Source: Sanderia malayensis
Lineage: Eukaryota; Cnidaria; Scyphozoa; Semaeostomeae; Pelagiidae
Direction of reading: 5' to 3'
Length of the DNA stretch: 64,000 nucleotides
NCBI GenBank assembly: GCA_013076295.1
Contig: RQOL01000772.1
Span: 4,183,087-4,247,086 of the forward strand
Position numbers and translations under genes: made by a program. The notes below the pieces were generated by a model. The model was not told the DNA's origin and made no database searches. It saw nothing but the letters and a program-made list of their open reading frames with translations. Below, piece after piece: positions 45,401 to 57,073 of this stretch (its first letter is position 1; every line of letters begins with the position of its first letter).

Positions 45401-46802
45401 GTACCTTAATTAGGTACGAACCCCTAAGAAACTAAGAAACCCTGGTACGAACATTTTGCATAGTTTCTTATAAAAAAATGGGTGTAACTAAAGCAAGCAA
45501 GCCATGTAGAAAGTATAACATTTTTGTGGGAAGTCTTTCGTCATTAAGGACTATAGATTTAAGACGTAAGGACTATAAATCTATAAGATCTTAGGACACT
45601 GCAAAATGGAGCGAGGTAGATATTAGCAGAATGTGCATATAGATATCAAAATAAAGACGAAGTCTTTAGTTTCTTTGATATCTATATGCATATTTTGTTG
45701 TTTCAATTTACTGGTCTATTATGGACAGACAAAGATATTTGAAAGCAGACAGAAAGGATTTGTGTAACTGTTAAGAAATTAGAATGCAAAGTTAACAATG
45801 AAGTAAGAATTAATCATTGTTGTCTCTTCACTGTTTGAGATCAGTTTTGAGCTGTTAAAGGCAGAGAGAGAGGCCACGTGTTCAAAGCGAGGTCTTTTAT
45901 GATCGAAAGTAATAAATTATCAAAACCACATTGAATAAGTTGCGGATATTTATTCTGATGCATCCTCTTGAGATAAGACAAGGATCTGTTATACGGTGAA
46001 AAGCAAATAACACTTTAGGGACAGTTATTTAATTTACCAAGCTAATCATGCAAGTGTTCTCTCACCTTTTTGCAATGTAGTATTTTAGCAGGGCTTACAG
46101 TAGTGGTAATTAGTGATAATAATCATGATAATGATGGTAATAGGCGATTCTCATCTCCGTTATTATGATAATTATGTTAATCCAGTCTATGTTACAATGA
46201 CTTTCTCCATTTGGAACACCCAACGATTTCTATACAAGAGATGACTTGCTTTGAAAACCTCAGACTTAAGGCGTTTTCGCATACATTCAATTATTCGATC
46301 ATATTCCGGCTTAAAATGATTTTTCAATTATGACATTACAATGACAGAAACTTACACTGTGTTAAGATGTGTCTGCTGAGAACAAGACAAAAAAGTGACT
46401 ATTTTTACACGATTGTGAGTTTCATAATAGTTCATTTATAAGAGTTAGCTATGTATCAGTTATTTATTTCAGCATTAATGTATAACAGACGACGTTAACT
46501 ACTTATGACAGTATTAATTTGCTCTTTAATTATGTTTAGATTTAGATATCAACTAAGACATTATTGAAATTTTGTTTTTTCCAGATTCCAAAGTACCGTG
46601 GAAGAGTCGCTCAACACCAAGACAAAAGAGAAAGACCTACACCAGACACCAGACACTGGAGCTAGAGAAAGAATTCCTGTTTAGCCAGTACTTAACCAAG
46701 GAGAGGCGACGTGAGCTGTCGCAGAGCCTCGGCTTGACAGAGAGGCAGATTAAGATATGGTTTCAGAACAGGAGGATGAAACAGCGCAGGACAACCAAGT
46801 AA
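42443..46802 (+). CDS. posterior-type Hox-like homeobox protein (copy B)
   Basis: Two exons, 42443-42992 and 46585-46802, phase 1 junction, 255 residues. I chose the ATG giving MYSLGYNS because it mirrors the MYYSG start of copy A; an upstream in-frame ATG at 42398 would add 15 residues. Exon 1 is Ser/Asn-rich. It includes an [20 protein letters not shown] segment and ends in a basic, Ser-rich stretch. Exon 2 opens with the hexapeptide-like VPWKS, then the homeodomain: [66 protein letters not shown] and NRRMK are closer to canonical Hox9-like sequence than in copy A. The protein ends nine residues after NRRMK. Intron position and phase relative to the PW motif are identical in copies A and B, so they are paralogues. 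Confidence 0.92.
43113..43153. other. perfect 17-bp hairpin in the copy B intron
   Basis: ACAATGTTTTAGATGCC and GGCATCTAAAACATTGT are exact complements separated by seven bases. Confidence 0.85.
45181..45486. mobile_element. TACACCC-ended MITE, copy 3 (intact, TA target site)
   Basis: Begins TACACCCATTTTTTTTATAAG and ends CTTATAAAAAAATGGGTGTA, perfect or near-perfect terminal inverted repeats. TA at each border (element proper 45183-45484) suggests Tc1/mariner-type insertion. Located in the intron of Hox-like copy B. Confidence 0.9.
45631..45693. other. imperfect long hairpin in the copy B intron
   Basis: GCATATAGATATCAAA pairs exactly with TTTGATATCTATATGC, and AAGAC with GTCTT nearer the three-base tip, separated by a small internal loop. 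The total stem is about 25 bp. Confidence 0.8.
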
Positions 46803-49800
46803 ACGACAACAATAACACGAAAACAAAAATAACAATGTGTCTAGTTCAAGCAGCTTACTCTAATTGCGAATTTTATCACTGTAAATACGGAATTACTTCA
46901 AAGCAGTGAGATTATGTATTTGCTGCAGGCAAGCATCCCTGTGGTAGACCAACTATAGGGTTCAAACAGCTGGCTATGTTTATGGGCTCACACGCTGTAT
47001 TCATCATCAGACCTATCGCAAGTCTTGTGTACAGACCATGTCTAATAACGTCCCAATTCTCCTCTGGTTTAGCATGGATCTTCAATTTGAAGATTGAAAC
47101 TTTTGCATCATTCTTTTCTCTCGTGGATTGGAAGAGCTCTCCTGTAACTTTAACAATAAATTATTTCTCGATGTAAGCTCTGGTAAATAAGTAACATGTA
47201 ACTTTAGCTATCACTTTATTATTTTATTATTTCAGTCCATTTTATTAGCACTAACTTATTTACAAGTATGCTGTGTATAAGATGTTTTAACCCATGTATG
47301 ATAAATCGATTATGTATACAGTCATTTATTACATATGTGAGACATTATGGGATAATTTTCTCTATTTTTCTCATAATTCTGTTCATAATTCTTGACTTTC
47401 CTTGTGGTGTTAGTTTCTGTTATATCATTTCAAGATCTTTATTTGGAAGTAGGCAGATAATTTGCGTCACAGTTATTACTGTTTCACCGGTTGCTTGCAT
47501 GGGAGATGTGTCGTTTTGCCACCATGGAGTCTTCTCTCGTCTATTGCACGGCTTAAGCTACGAGACGACAAATGCAGAGAGACAGTTTAAATATCAATAG
47601 AAGTTAGGACAGTTGAAACACTGTTGAATGCACTGTTGAAACAATGCACTGTTGAAGCCCCTTGCTTCCCTCAAAAATTAAGCGCCAAGGTATGGGACAT
47701 ACTCATGGCACATGTTGTTTGTTATTTAGCTGTTTTGGCCAACTTTTGTCAATGCGCTTAAACATTAACCTCTTAAAATTGAAAACACTCAGAATTGTTG
47801 TTCAACAGGAGAAATTATTCCTGTTGAACCTGTGTGGGAAAACTCAAGTGAACTAAAATTATTTCATTTCTAGCATATGCAGCTTTGCAAATTATTTGCT
47901 GACGCTTGTTTGCTGTGAGCAAACTATTTCTTACTAAGATTTGCAAACTATCGTCTGCTATTTATCTTCCCCTTAGCTCGAGTATTCGCAGTTTGCTAAT
48001 CTCTCCATAGAAAATGTAAAACTAGTATAGCTGCTTGTTGCTGTGCACTGTGATATTTCTGATTTATTACTATTATTTATAACCCTGTGACAGGCAATAT
48101 GTAAGATGTGGCTTTGAGAATTAGGATCTCCTGCCATGCTACTTCACTTTATCTCACGAACATGTTAAGAACAGATAACTCAAGCAAGCAACCTAAGCAA
48201 CTCCTCTTAGATTTGCTCTGATTTCCAAGCACGCTATTTCCAGTGTGCCATAAATCATCACTCAAAATAAGCCCATCTAACATTTCTGCGTATTCTGAGA
48301 CTATCCATGGAAAATTAGCACTCTGTGTGAGCTGAGTGCTTCGATAAAATCAACAATAGAAACACGTGCAAGAAAGACACTTTTCATTTGGAGCATCGTC
48401 CATTACCCCCACGTGACTACAATGGGGATACATTGTATCACATGGGGATATCATACCTTAATTCATCTTTAGTACCAGAATTTTAGCACCAGTCCTAAGT
48501 ACCAGATCTTTAGTTTCAATGATACATGATCCAAATTTTGCATCATGCCGCCTCGTAATGAATCATGCAGCTGTAAACTGTCTTTGATCACTATCCATAC
48601 TTATGATGCGTTACTGGTTTGCAGTGGCAGTCGCATGATGTAATCAGATCATGTGTCTAACTTGGCACTTTTCATCTACCTCCTTTTCATCTACTTCACA
48701 GTAGAAATAACCCTTAAGTCTGCAATGGAACAGTGTTTTCTTCAAAACTCCTCAAAGCCCCACAACTTATAATCTGTGCATAGACTGTAGCACTGGCGTG
48801 CCAGGGGGCACGTGCCCCATGCTTGCTTGCAAAAACATGAAGAATGCCCCTTTTGTAAATAAAAAATGGCTCCTTCTGAGACTAAATGTGTCACGTGACA
48901 TGCTCTTAATTGTGGTGCCCCCGTATTTTTAGTGTGCTTGTACGCCTTTGGTCTATGGTAACTCTGACAGCCGGGGGGTGTAGTTCTTAGTAAGTACGAC
49001 ACTTTTCAAAAATTGGTAAAATTTTCTATTTGCCTAAAATATGCTACAGTTGGGCATATACATATGTATATCTGTGTAACAAACCACCTACAAATATAAA
49101 TTGCTCTATTTACCGTTCAGGCCTCTGTTTTAGTATCTATTGTGAAGTATGAGGTTTTTTATCTGGAAAAAGTTAACGTCCGGCGTATATAATTATTGAG
49201 ACCTGAAGATATTGTGACTGTAAAACGTAAGTTCATTGTTGTTTTTCTTTCCTCCGCAGCTACGTTCAAAGGATGGCATTTTAGAGACGATGGCTGGAAA
49301 AAAAGTGACATGCAATAGAACCTGATTTTTCGGTGAGGAAATTTCATTGTTTACTTCCATTCAAGAGGATAGTACCTTGCAGTATCAGATAGCATTGGTG
49401 TTGAAAGGCTGCTGTTCTTTTAACAATAGAAGCTTACGCTCTTTTGAACTGAGATCAATCAAATCCAACCCTCAAAATATTTGAGCTACGAGGCTGCAAA
49501 TTGTCTCAATGTGATCAGAATATATTTAGTAGTAATCGACCCTTTGTTAGCGATATTTCTATCAATTGAACATTTTCGATCTTTGAAACCACTACCACGT
49601 GTTAATAAGCATTTTTAGCGTTTGTAAGCTTCAAAAATTGGAAATGTTTGTGCTGCGAGGCAGCAAATGTTCTCAAAATGATCTGAGTACACGCTCTGGT
49701 AGAATTATATAGTCGGTTAGAAGTGATATTTCCACCAACTTGTTCGTGAATGGCATGTCGTATTGTATATTGGAAGTCTATATTTGAGGCAAGGCTTTCA

Positions 49801-50194
49801 ATAAACTCGCGATTTCAAATAATTATAATGGTAGTATCAAAGAGTATGAAATGATCAAAATGTTGTAAGAATATGTGTTAATTATCTAAAATACGAAATG
49901 TGCTATGAGTTAATATCAAAAGTAGCTGTCAAAACTCGCTTATATAATAAAGCAGGTGATATGTATAGGAAATGTCTATACCAAAACGAAATGCATGTTA
50001 CATTAACTCATCATTCGTGAGAACTACAATAAATGAAATAAAACGAGAACTCTCTTACATAATCCTATCTTATAGCTTTTTAAAAGAAGAAAAAAGTGCA
50101 GACACCCATGAAATGGCTTGTAAAGTGAATACCAAGGATGTGTTGTAAAGAGAACAAAATGTGATGCAAAGATAAATAGTAAGTGCAAAACTAC
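46803..50194. other. gene-free region downstream of Hox-like copy B
   Basis: No supported gene or clear element. Short open frames (46976-47176, 47268-47600) show no family feature. The right end abuts the 3' end of the minus-strand secreted-protein gene. Confidence 0.4.
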
Positions 50195-50200
50195 TTTATT
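50195..50200 (-). promoter_or_regulatory. AATAAA polyadenylation signal for the Lys/Glu-rich gene
   Basis: TTTATT on the plus strand, i.e. AATAAA on the minus strand, 30 bp beyond the stop codon. Confidence 0.55.
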
Positions 50201-50229
50201 AAGAATACTGTTAATGGCATGGAATCCCC

Positions 50230-53200
50230 TCATTCCTCGATGTACTCTTGCCTTGCAAACAAAGGATTCTTCTTTTTGAAATCTCTTTGCTTCTTTTTCC
50301 AATAGGCCTTGTTTCTGAATTTCTGCACAAACTTGTTGTTGATCAAATCCTTCAATTCTTGCCATTGCTTTTCCTCCTTCATAAACCTCTTTCGAGATTC
50401 TATGTCTTTGAACAAAGTCTTAACAGAATCACTCATTTTGTTAAGGACTTTCTTCAGGTTTGGTTTCTTGAAAATTGAGGGATCTTCAGAAACTCTGAGT
50501 GGAACCTTGTGAATGACATCTTCCTCCTCTTCTGGCTCTTTCATTTCTTTGGTGACATCTTCTGGTTTTTTCATTCTTCTTCTGGCTCTTTCATTTCTTC
50601 TGTGATTTCTTTTGGCTCTTTCAACTCTTCTGTGATTTCCTTTTGCTCTGTTGTCTTCTTTGACATTTCCTTTGCCTTCTTCTCCATTTCTTCTTTCCAC
50701 TGCTTCTCTGCCTCAGCATAGAACTTTTGCTCTTTGATTATTGTTGCCTCTATCTTTTTGAAATTTACAGACTTGTCTGGCATCTGGTTTTCAGGTGATT
50801 CTACTTTCTTCTTTGTTTCCATTTCATTCTTACCCCAATCTTTACCGATATCCTGAGCCTTTTTAAAAAACTCTTCTGCGCTTACTTCTTTTTGTTCTTT
50901 TGATTTCTTCTTTAGCTCCTCAGCTTCTTTCTTTAATCCTTTCAAAACTTCTTCATCAATCAATTCCTCACTTGTCTTTCTAATGGTGGACATTGCTTCT
51001 TGTTCTGCAGCAACCTTCTCAGCTTGCTTCTTCATTAATGCATCTTCATCTTCAAATTTGAAAAGAAGAAATGGTACTGATGGCTTCTTTTCCTTCACAT
51101 ATTTTGGCTCAATTTCCAATTCATCTCTACCAAAAAGTGGTTCTTCTTTCTTTTCGTCTTCTTTTGCTTCCTTTTTCTCAACCTTTGGATGTATTTTCTC
51201 CTCATCCCAGCCCAAAAGATCCTTCCCTTTTTTCTCTATCTTTGATTCAACCTCCTCCTTCCACATGAAGGCAAGTTTCTTGAAAACATCAAGACTCTTT
51301 TGTCTCTCCTCTTCCTCTGACGATTTGTCATTGTGTACGTTTACATGTGGTACAAATGGAATCTGATGTACCTCATTCCTGAAACAAATAGTGGGATTGC
51401 AATTTCCTCATCTGAATGAATCCTCATCTGAATGAATCCTCATCTGAATGTAGCTCAGCTTAGAGATCATGTTGAATGCATACAGAAAAAAACCACTCTT
51501 TACTTACCCATCAGTGTCATTTTTTGTCAAAGTTGACATCCATTTGTTAATCATTTTCCAATGCTTATGGAATTTTTTGTCAGCTTCCTTATTATCTTTA
51601 AGACCAAACTTCTTGGCAAACTTTTTGTGCCACTTTTCAACATCTTTTCCTGCTTTCTTGATCAACTTGTGCAGATTGATTTTATGCTCCTTTAACAATG
51701 GATGAGCATCTGGAATAGAATGATATTTTAAAGTTTCATGGACTCAACCAATAAAATTTGAATTATGATGTTACTACCCTGGGGGTACTGTCATAAGAAA
51801 CTGACAGGGATCTGATCAAGTAAAAATACCCCCAAGCCAAGCAAAATATCAACAAATGGTAGAAACCCCCGAATCAGGGGTTATATTAGTTGTGTTTTAA
51901 AAGTAATTGTTGATGAAAAAAACTGATGAAACACACCAAAAACATATTGCAAAAATGTTGCAAAAATTAGGAAATTCTATATTATACTGGGATTAATAAA
52001 TCCTGCATCTAAAAGTTACCACAAAAGGTAGCATAATTATTGAAAAGAGCCAATTGGTAGCAATTCTTTTGTTCAATCAAAATGCTTGGACCCCCTGTCA
52101 GCACCCAATGGGTACCTCCCCCACCCGTGGGTTACAACTGATCATTCAATCTTCCCCTCTGAAGCAAGTTCCTCAATATCATTTCATTCCATATTCCCAT
52201 CATAGGAAGGCTGGCGCGCTTCGCGCGCACTCCCTAGTGTTTTGGCCCTCGATGTGAGTGACAGCGATCTTGAACAAAGTGGGGTGGGTTCTGATATTTG
52301 CCTTCGATGTGAGTGGAACAGCGATCTTCAACAAAAGTGGGGTGGGTTTCTGTTATTTTTGCCTTCGATCTGAAAGGAACAGCAATCTTGAACAAAAGTG
52401 GGGTGGGTTTCTGTTGTTTTGGCCTTCGATGTGAGTGGAACAGCGATCTTGAACAAAGTGGGGTGGGTTTTATTGTTTTGGCCTTCGATCTGAGTGAGAC
52501 AGTGATTTCAACAAAAGTGGGATGGAATTTCCTTTGTCATTGGCTCCGATCTGAGGGGAACAGCGATCTTCAACAAAGTGGGGTGTATTTCTATTGTTTT
52601 GGCTCGAGTGAGTGGGACAGTGATCTTCAACAAAAGTGGAGTGGGTTCTATTGTTTTGGCCTTCGATCTGAGTGGGACGTGACTTCAACAAAGCGGGGTG
52701 GATTTCTATTGTTTTGGCCTTCGATCTGAGTGGGACAGTGATCTGCAACAAAAGTGGGGTGGATTTCTATTGTTTTGGTCTTCGATCTGAGTGAGACAGT
52801 GATCTTCAACAAAAGTGGGATGGGATTTCCTTTGTCATTGCCTCCGATCTGAGGTGAACAGCGATCTTCAACAAAAGTGGGTGGATTTCTATTGTTTTGG
52901 TCTTCGATCTGAGTGAGACAGTGATCTTCAACAAAAGTGGGATGGGATTTCCTTTGTCATTGCCTCCGATCTGAGGTGAACAGCGATCTTCAACAAAAGT
53001 GGGGTGGGTTTCTGTTGTTTTGGCTTTCGATGTGAGTGGAACAGCGATCTTCAACAAAAGGGGGGTGGGTTTCTGATGCTTTGGCCTTCGATCTGAGTGG
53101 AACAGCAATCTTGAACAAAAGTGAGGTGGGCTTCTGTTATTTTGGCTTTCGATGTGAGTGGGACAGTGATCTTGAAGAAAAGTGGTGGATATCTATTGTT

Positions 53201-55818
53201 TTGGCCTTCGATGTGAGTGGGACAGTGATCTTGAAGAAAAGTGTGGTGGATTTCTATTGTTTTGGCCTTCGATGTGAGTGAGACAGTGATCTTCAACAAA
53301 AGTGGGATGGAATTTCCTTTGTCATTGCCTCCGATCTGAGGGGAACAGCGATCTTCAACAAAATTGTGGTGGATTTCTATTGTTTTGGCCTTCGATGTGA
53401 GTGGGACAGTGATCTTGAGCAAAAGTGGGGTGGATTTCTATTGTTTTGGCCTTCGATGTGAGTGGGACAGTGATCTTGAACAAAAGTGGGGTGGATTTCT
53501 ATTGTTTTGGCCTTCGATGTGAGTGGGACGGGACAGTGATCTTCAACAAAAGTGGGGTGGATTTCTATTGTTTTGGCCTTCGATGTGAGTGGGACAGTGA
53601 TCTTCAACAAAAGTGGGGTGGATTTCTATTGTTTTGGCCTTCGATGTGAGTGGGACAGTGATCTTCAACAAAAGTGGAGTGGGTTTCTATTGTTTTGGCC
53701 TTCGATCTGAGTGGGACAGTGACCTTCAACAAAAGCGGGGTGGATTTCTATTGTTTTGGCCTTCGATGTGAGTGGGACAGTGATCTTCAACAAAAGTGCG
53801 GTGGATTTCTATTGCTTTTGCCTTCGATCTGAGTGGGACAGTGATCTTCAACAAAAGTGGGGTGGGTTTCTGTTGTGTTGGCCTTCGATGTGAGTGGGAC
53901 AGTGATCTTGAACAAAAGTGGGGTGGATTTCTATTGTTTTGGCCTTCGATGTGAGTGGGACGGGACAGTGATCGTCAACAAAAGTGGGGTGGATTTCTAT
54001 TGTTTTGGCCTTCGATGTGAGTGGGACAGTGATCTTCAACAAAAGTGGGGTGGATTTCTATTGTGTTGGCCTTCGATGTGAGTGGGACAGTGATCTTGAA
54101 CAAAAGTGGGGTGGATTTCTATTGTTTTGGCTTTCGATGTGAGTGAAATAGCGGAACATTTTCGTTCCTCGGGTCCAGTGAAACCGTCCCTTCCTCCTCG
54201 ATGTCTTCGATGTTTCAACATATTGTCTCAGGTCGGCCATCTGTAAAACACCGATTGCAGAATATGGAATTCGAAATCCCGAATGCGAATTTCGGAATAC
54301 GGAATTCGAAATGTTGAATCTATAATAATAGTTATCTTATTTAAACATTTTAACATACTGTAAAGATATTTACGATATAAAGCATAACTTGCAATTGCAT
54401 TCTTCCCCGGCCCATGTTGTGATTGTTTGCCAAGAGGAAGCCATTTTTATGCTGCTCTTTATCACATCTGGTATGCTATTCTAGATTTCCTCATTCCCAA
54501 TTCCGTATTCCAGATTCCGGACTCGGTGTTTTAAAGATAGCCGTCTCCGATTTTGGAATGACTAATACCAAAATATATAAAGTTTCAAATAGTGACGTAA
54601 ATCCTGACTCAAGGGCAGAACGGCTTTCGCTGGAAACAACATTTAGAGATGAGATCTCGGTAGTTTAGTTTAACTTGGGCACATCTCTGGAAATAATGGG
54701 AACATCGAAAAGCGAAAAACACCGAGCTGCTGGGCGAGCTCGATGCTAACGTTATGTGGAATTTTCGAAATGAATTTAAGAAGAATTGCGGAGAAAACCA
54801 CTCGAGAATGGAGGTGGAAATTTGCTTCCTGTGGCAAGTGAGGCCGATTCTTTTGTAAAAAACAATAGACTTCCTGGGAAAGTTTTCGATTCAGAAAAAG
54901 CTGAATATCTCGAAAACGACAGAGAAATTCACGGAAAGCAATTTTCATTATTTTCCCAAGGATACGTCGAGCAGTTTGGTGCGTTTTTCGCGGCGCTAGA
55001 CCGAAAACTGTAGGAGGAGTTCATTGACAACGGAGGGCGAGTTTTCCTTTGTTTAGGGCACGTCACGTGACATCAGCTCCTATATATTATAGATAACTCT
55101 GCATGATGTTTGGCCATCCACACCTGTTTACGATTTGCAATTGCTGGTGCTTAGGAATTCCTTCAATTGATATGCAAATATGCAAAAACCTCCAGCACAA
55201 AGAACGCATTCATTGCTCAAAGTGATTAAAAATATATATAATTTCAATACAATGGGGATTTTCGTTTCGCCCTCGTGATTACCATGTTGTCAAAGTTATT
55301 GGGCCCAAAAATTATGATTTTCGGTAAAAATTTCGCAACTTTTCACGCATACCTATTGCAAATACGTCCACACACTTACCTACTGTTTTTTCTACTTTTT
55401 CCCCAGCACTTTGAACAACCTTTTTTCCATCTTCATAAGCATCTTCAACTCCTTCTCTTATCCCTTTCGTAATATCACTTAACCAAGAGGCCGAAGCCAA
55501 GTCTGAGACGAAACATAAGCATGATTAGATTCGATAATAATAATAACGCTTAGTTACAGCATCCAAAATGTGACAACACCCCTCAGAAATGTCCCAGTCT
55601 CGAAGCTTGTGAAGAAATTGGGCTAGGATGTCTTTACTGAAGTCTTGAGGACATGGGGAAGGCCAATATCTTTAAGTTGGCAACACAAACCAGAGTCAAA
55701 GTAGCGATCAAAAGCACGGAAAAATTAGAAATAATGATTTACAACTGATAAATAAAGTAAAGTATGTACACTTACTGTAACTTATAAGTGGTATAAGTAA
55801 GGCTAACGCAAACTTCAT
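50230..55818 (-). CDS. secreted Lys/Glu-rich protein with a one-base frame break
   Basis: Four minus-strand exons: 55776-55818, 55380-55502, 51508-51709 and 50230-51378, all GT-AG and phase-compatible. Exon 1 encodes a signal peptide core, MKFALALLIPLIS, continued by NLASAS in exon 2. The mature protein (about 480 residues) is Lys/Glu/Asp-rich: an amphipathic segment (ITKGIREGVEDAYEDGKKVV), a Lys/His/Trp region (KWHKKFAKKFGLKDNK) and a long Glu/Lys region. In exon 4 the frame that is open to 50571 stops at TGA there. The downstream frame, shifted by one base, is open to 50230 and has the same composition. The repeated unit KEPEE.. (MKEPEEE) occurs on both sides of the break, so one base has been lost by mutation or in assembly. 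Family not recognised; intron 2 holds the 61-bp minisatellite. Confidence 0.75.
52242..54145. repeat. 61-bp minisatellite, about 30 copies
   Basis: Head-to-tail units of GGCCTTCGATGTGAGTGGGA + CAGTGATCTTCAACAAAAGT + GGGGTGGATTTCTATTGTTT + T, with variants (ATCTGAG for ATGTGAG, TTGAAC for TTCAAC, occasional short indels such as a GACGG insertion). The copies at 53380-54120 are more uniform than those at the left edge. It lies within intron 2 of the secreted Lys/Glu-rich gene. Confidence 0.92.
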
Positions 55819-57073
55819 TTTGTAAGTTCACGTTGAATTCCTTTAAACGTGATCTTCGTATTCCTTCGTACAGTAATACAATGATCGAAGTGAAATATTA
55901 TCTTCTCTTTTACCAAACAACTCGGTAAATGAATAATACATCATTGTGATGCCTGTGTTTTGTTTCGATTAACCATAAATTAGCATCACAATATAAGAAG
56001 GACATGAGTAATACTGATTACGTCATTCAAGATTGAGAATGTTGATATTGGCAGTCGTTGAATTGAATTATTGTCCCCACACAGCCACGGAGACGAATGC
56101 AATTAATACGATTCCAATTCCATTGCTATCCGGTATACACTTACCGTATTTCCTCGATTAAACGCCCCCCTCGATTAAACGCCCCCTTATGCTGCCAGCT
56201 TTTGCAATAAACGCCCATCTCGATTAGACGCCCCCTCTTTGTGCAAAACCATGACGACTTTCATTTTCTACGTTGTTGCTCGATAAAGCAAGGCTCAACT
56301 AAACCATTTTCTTTTTTTCTGGACCCAATGACAGAGCCTATGATCTTGTACTTTTTAATAAATGCCCCCCCTCGAATAATGGCCCCCCTCGATTAGGCGC
56401 CCCCTCAAAAAGTGCCGAGATTAATAAACGGCGTTTAATCGCCGTTTATTAATCTAAGGCGTTTAATCGAGGAAATACGGTATCCCCGGGGAAAAAGCCA
56501 CCGGACGACTCCAAGAGCCACCAGACGCTTTATCAACGGCACTTACCTCGTATGGTTGATTTAAGCAAAAATAAACCTTGAAAAAGTCCAAAAGCTATCC
56601 TGTATCCTGTAAATTCTGTACATAATGACTTCAGTGCGAACAATAGACCGCTCACCGTATATTTCAGTCTTGCAAATTCCATCATATTTCCGCATGTTAA
56701 AAATATTGTACTCAATAGCGATTAATTAGTGGTAAGACTAAAATGTAAACAACTGAGATGGAACAACAATCATATTGTATCAATTCGCAGCTGTTCTACT
56801 TTGTTTTCATCTCTCTTGTCAAGCATTTTTGGTACAAAGGCGAAGGGTTTGATCCGATAAGGCACCACGCACCACTGTATTCTTCGAAAGATCAGTTCCT
56901 CTTAGGAGTCAATCATATAGCAATAACCGTTTCATCTGCGTGGGTTCACGTGAAACAACAATTCTTGTTGAACTTCTCGACTTTTCGTTTTGGTTTTTCA
57001 ATCGGTGCCTGAAAGGACAGTAATTGCACGATATTCAAGAATTGCGCATGAACTTTTAATAAGCCTGGAAAAG
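55819..57073. other. intergenic region between divergent genes
   Basis: Between the 5' ends of the Lys/Glu-rich gene (-) and the FN3 gene (+). Contains the GATTAAACGCCC inverted-repeat element and no supported gene. Confidence 0.45.
56142..56482. mobile_element. inverted-repeat element with TACCGTATTTCCTCGATTAA ends
   Basis: The left end TACCGTATTTCCTCGATTAA, followed by ACGCC, is matched by its exact complement at the right end. The interior repeats CTCGATTAAACGCCCCC-like units. TA at both borders suggests a TA target site. A related fragment is near 41610-41645. Confidence 0.85.

Noticed and set aside
31598..46802. Search for a miR-10/100-type microRNA in the Hox interval
   Set aside because: No ACCCGTAGATCCGAAC-like sequence was seen on either strand of the interval by eye.
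50571..50600. Programmed ribosomal frameshift at the frame change in the Lys/Glu-rich gene
   Set aside because: There is an A-run nearby but no downstream structure, and one missing base in a low-complexity repeat is a simpler explanation.
52242..54145. CRISPR-like regular repeats
   Set aside because: Units are contiguous without unique spacers, and the genome is eukaryotic.
52313..54240. Many open frames of 60-140 codons on both strands
   Set aside because: All are produced by the 61-bp minisatellite; the frame shifts every unit and there is no start context or domain.
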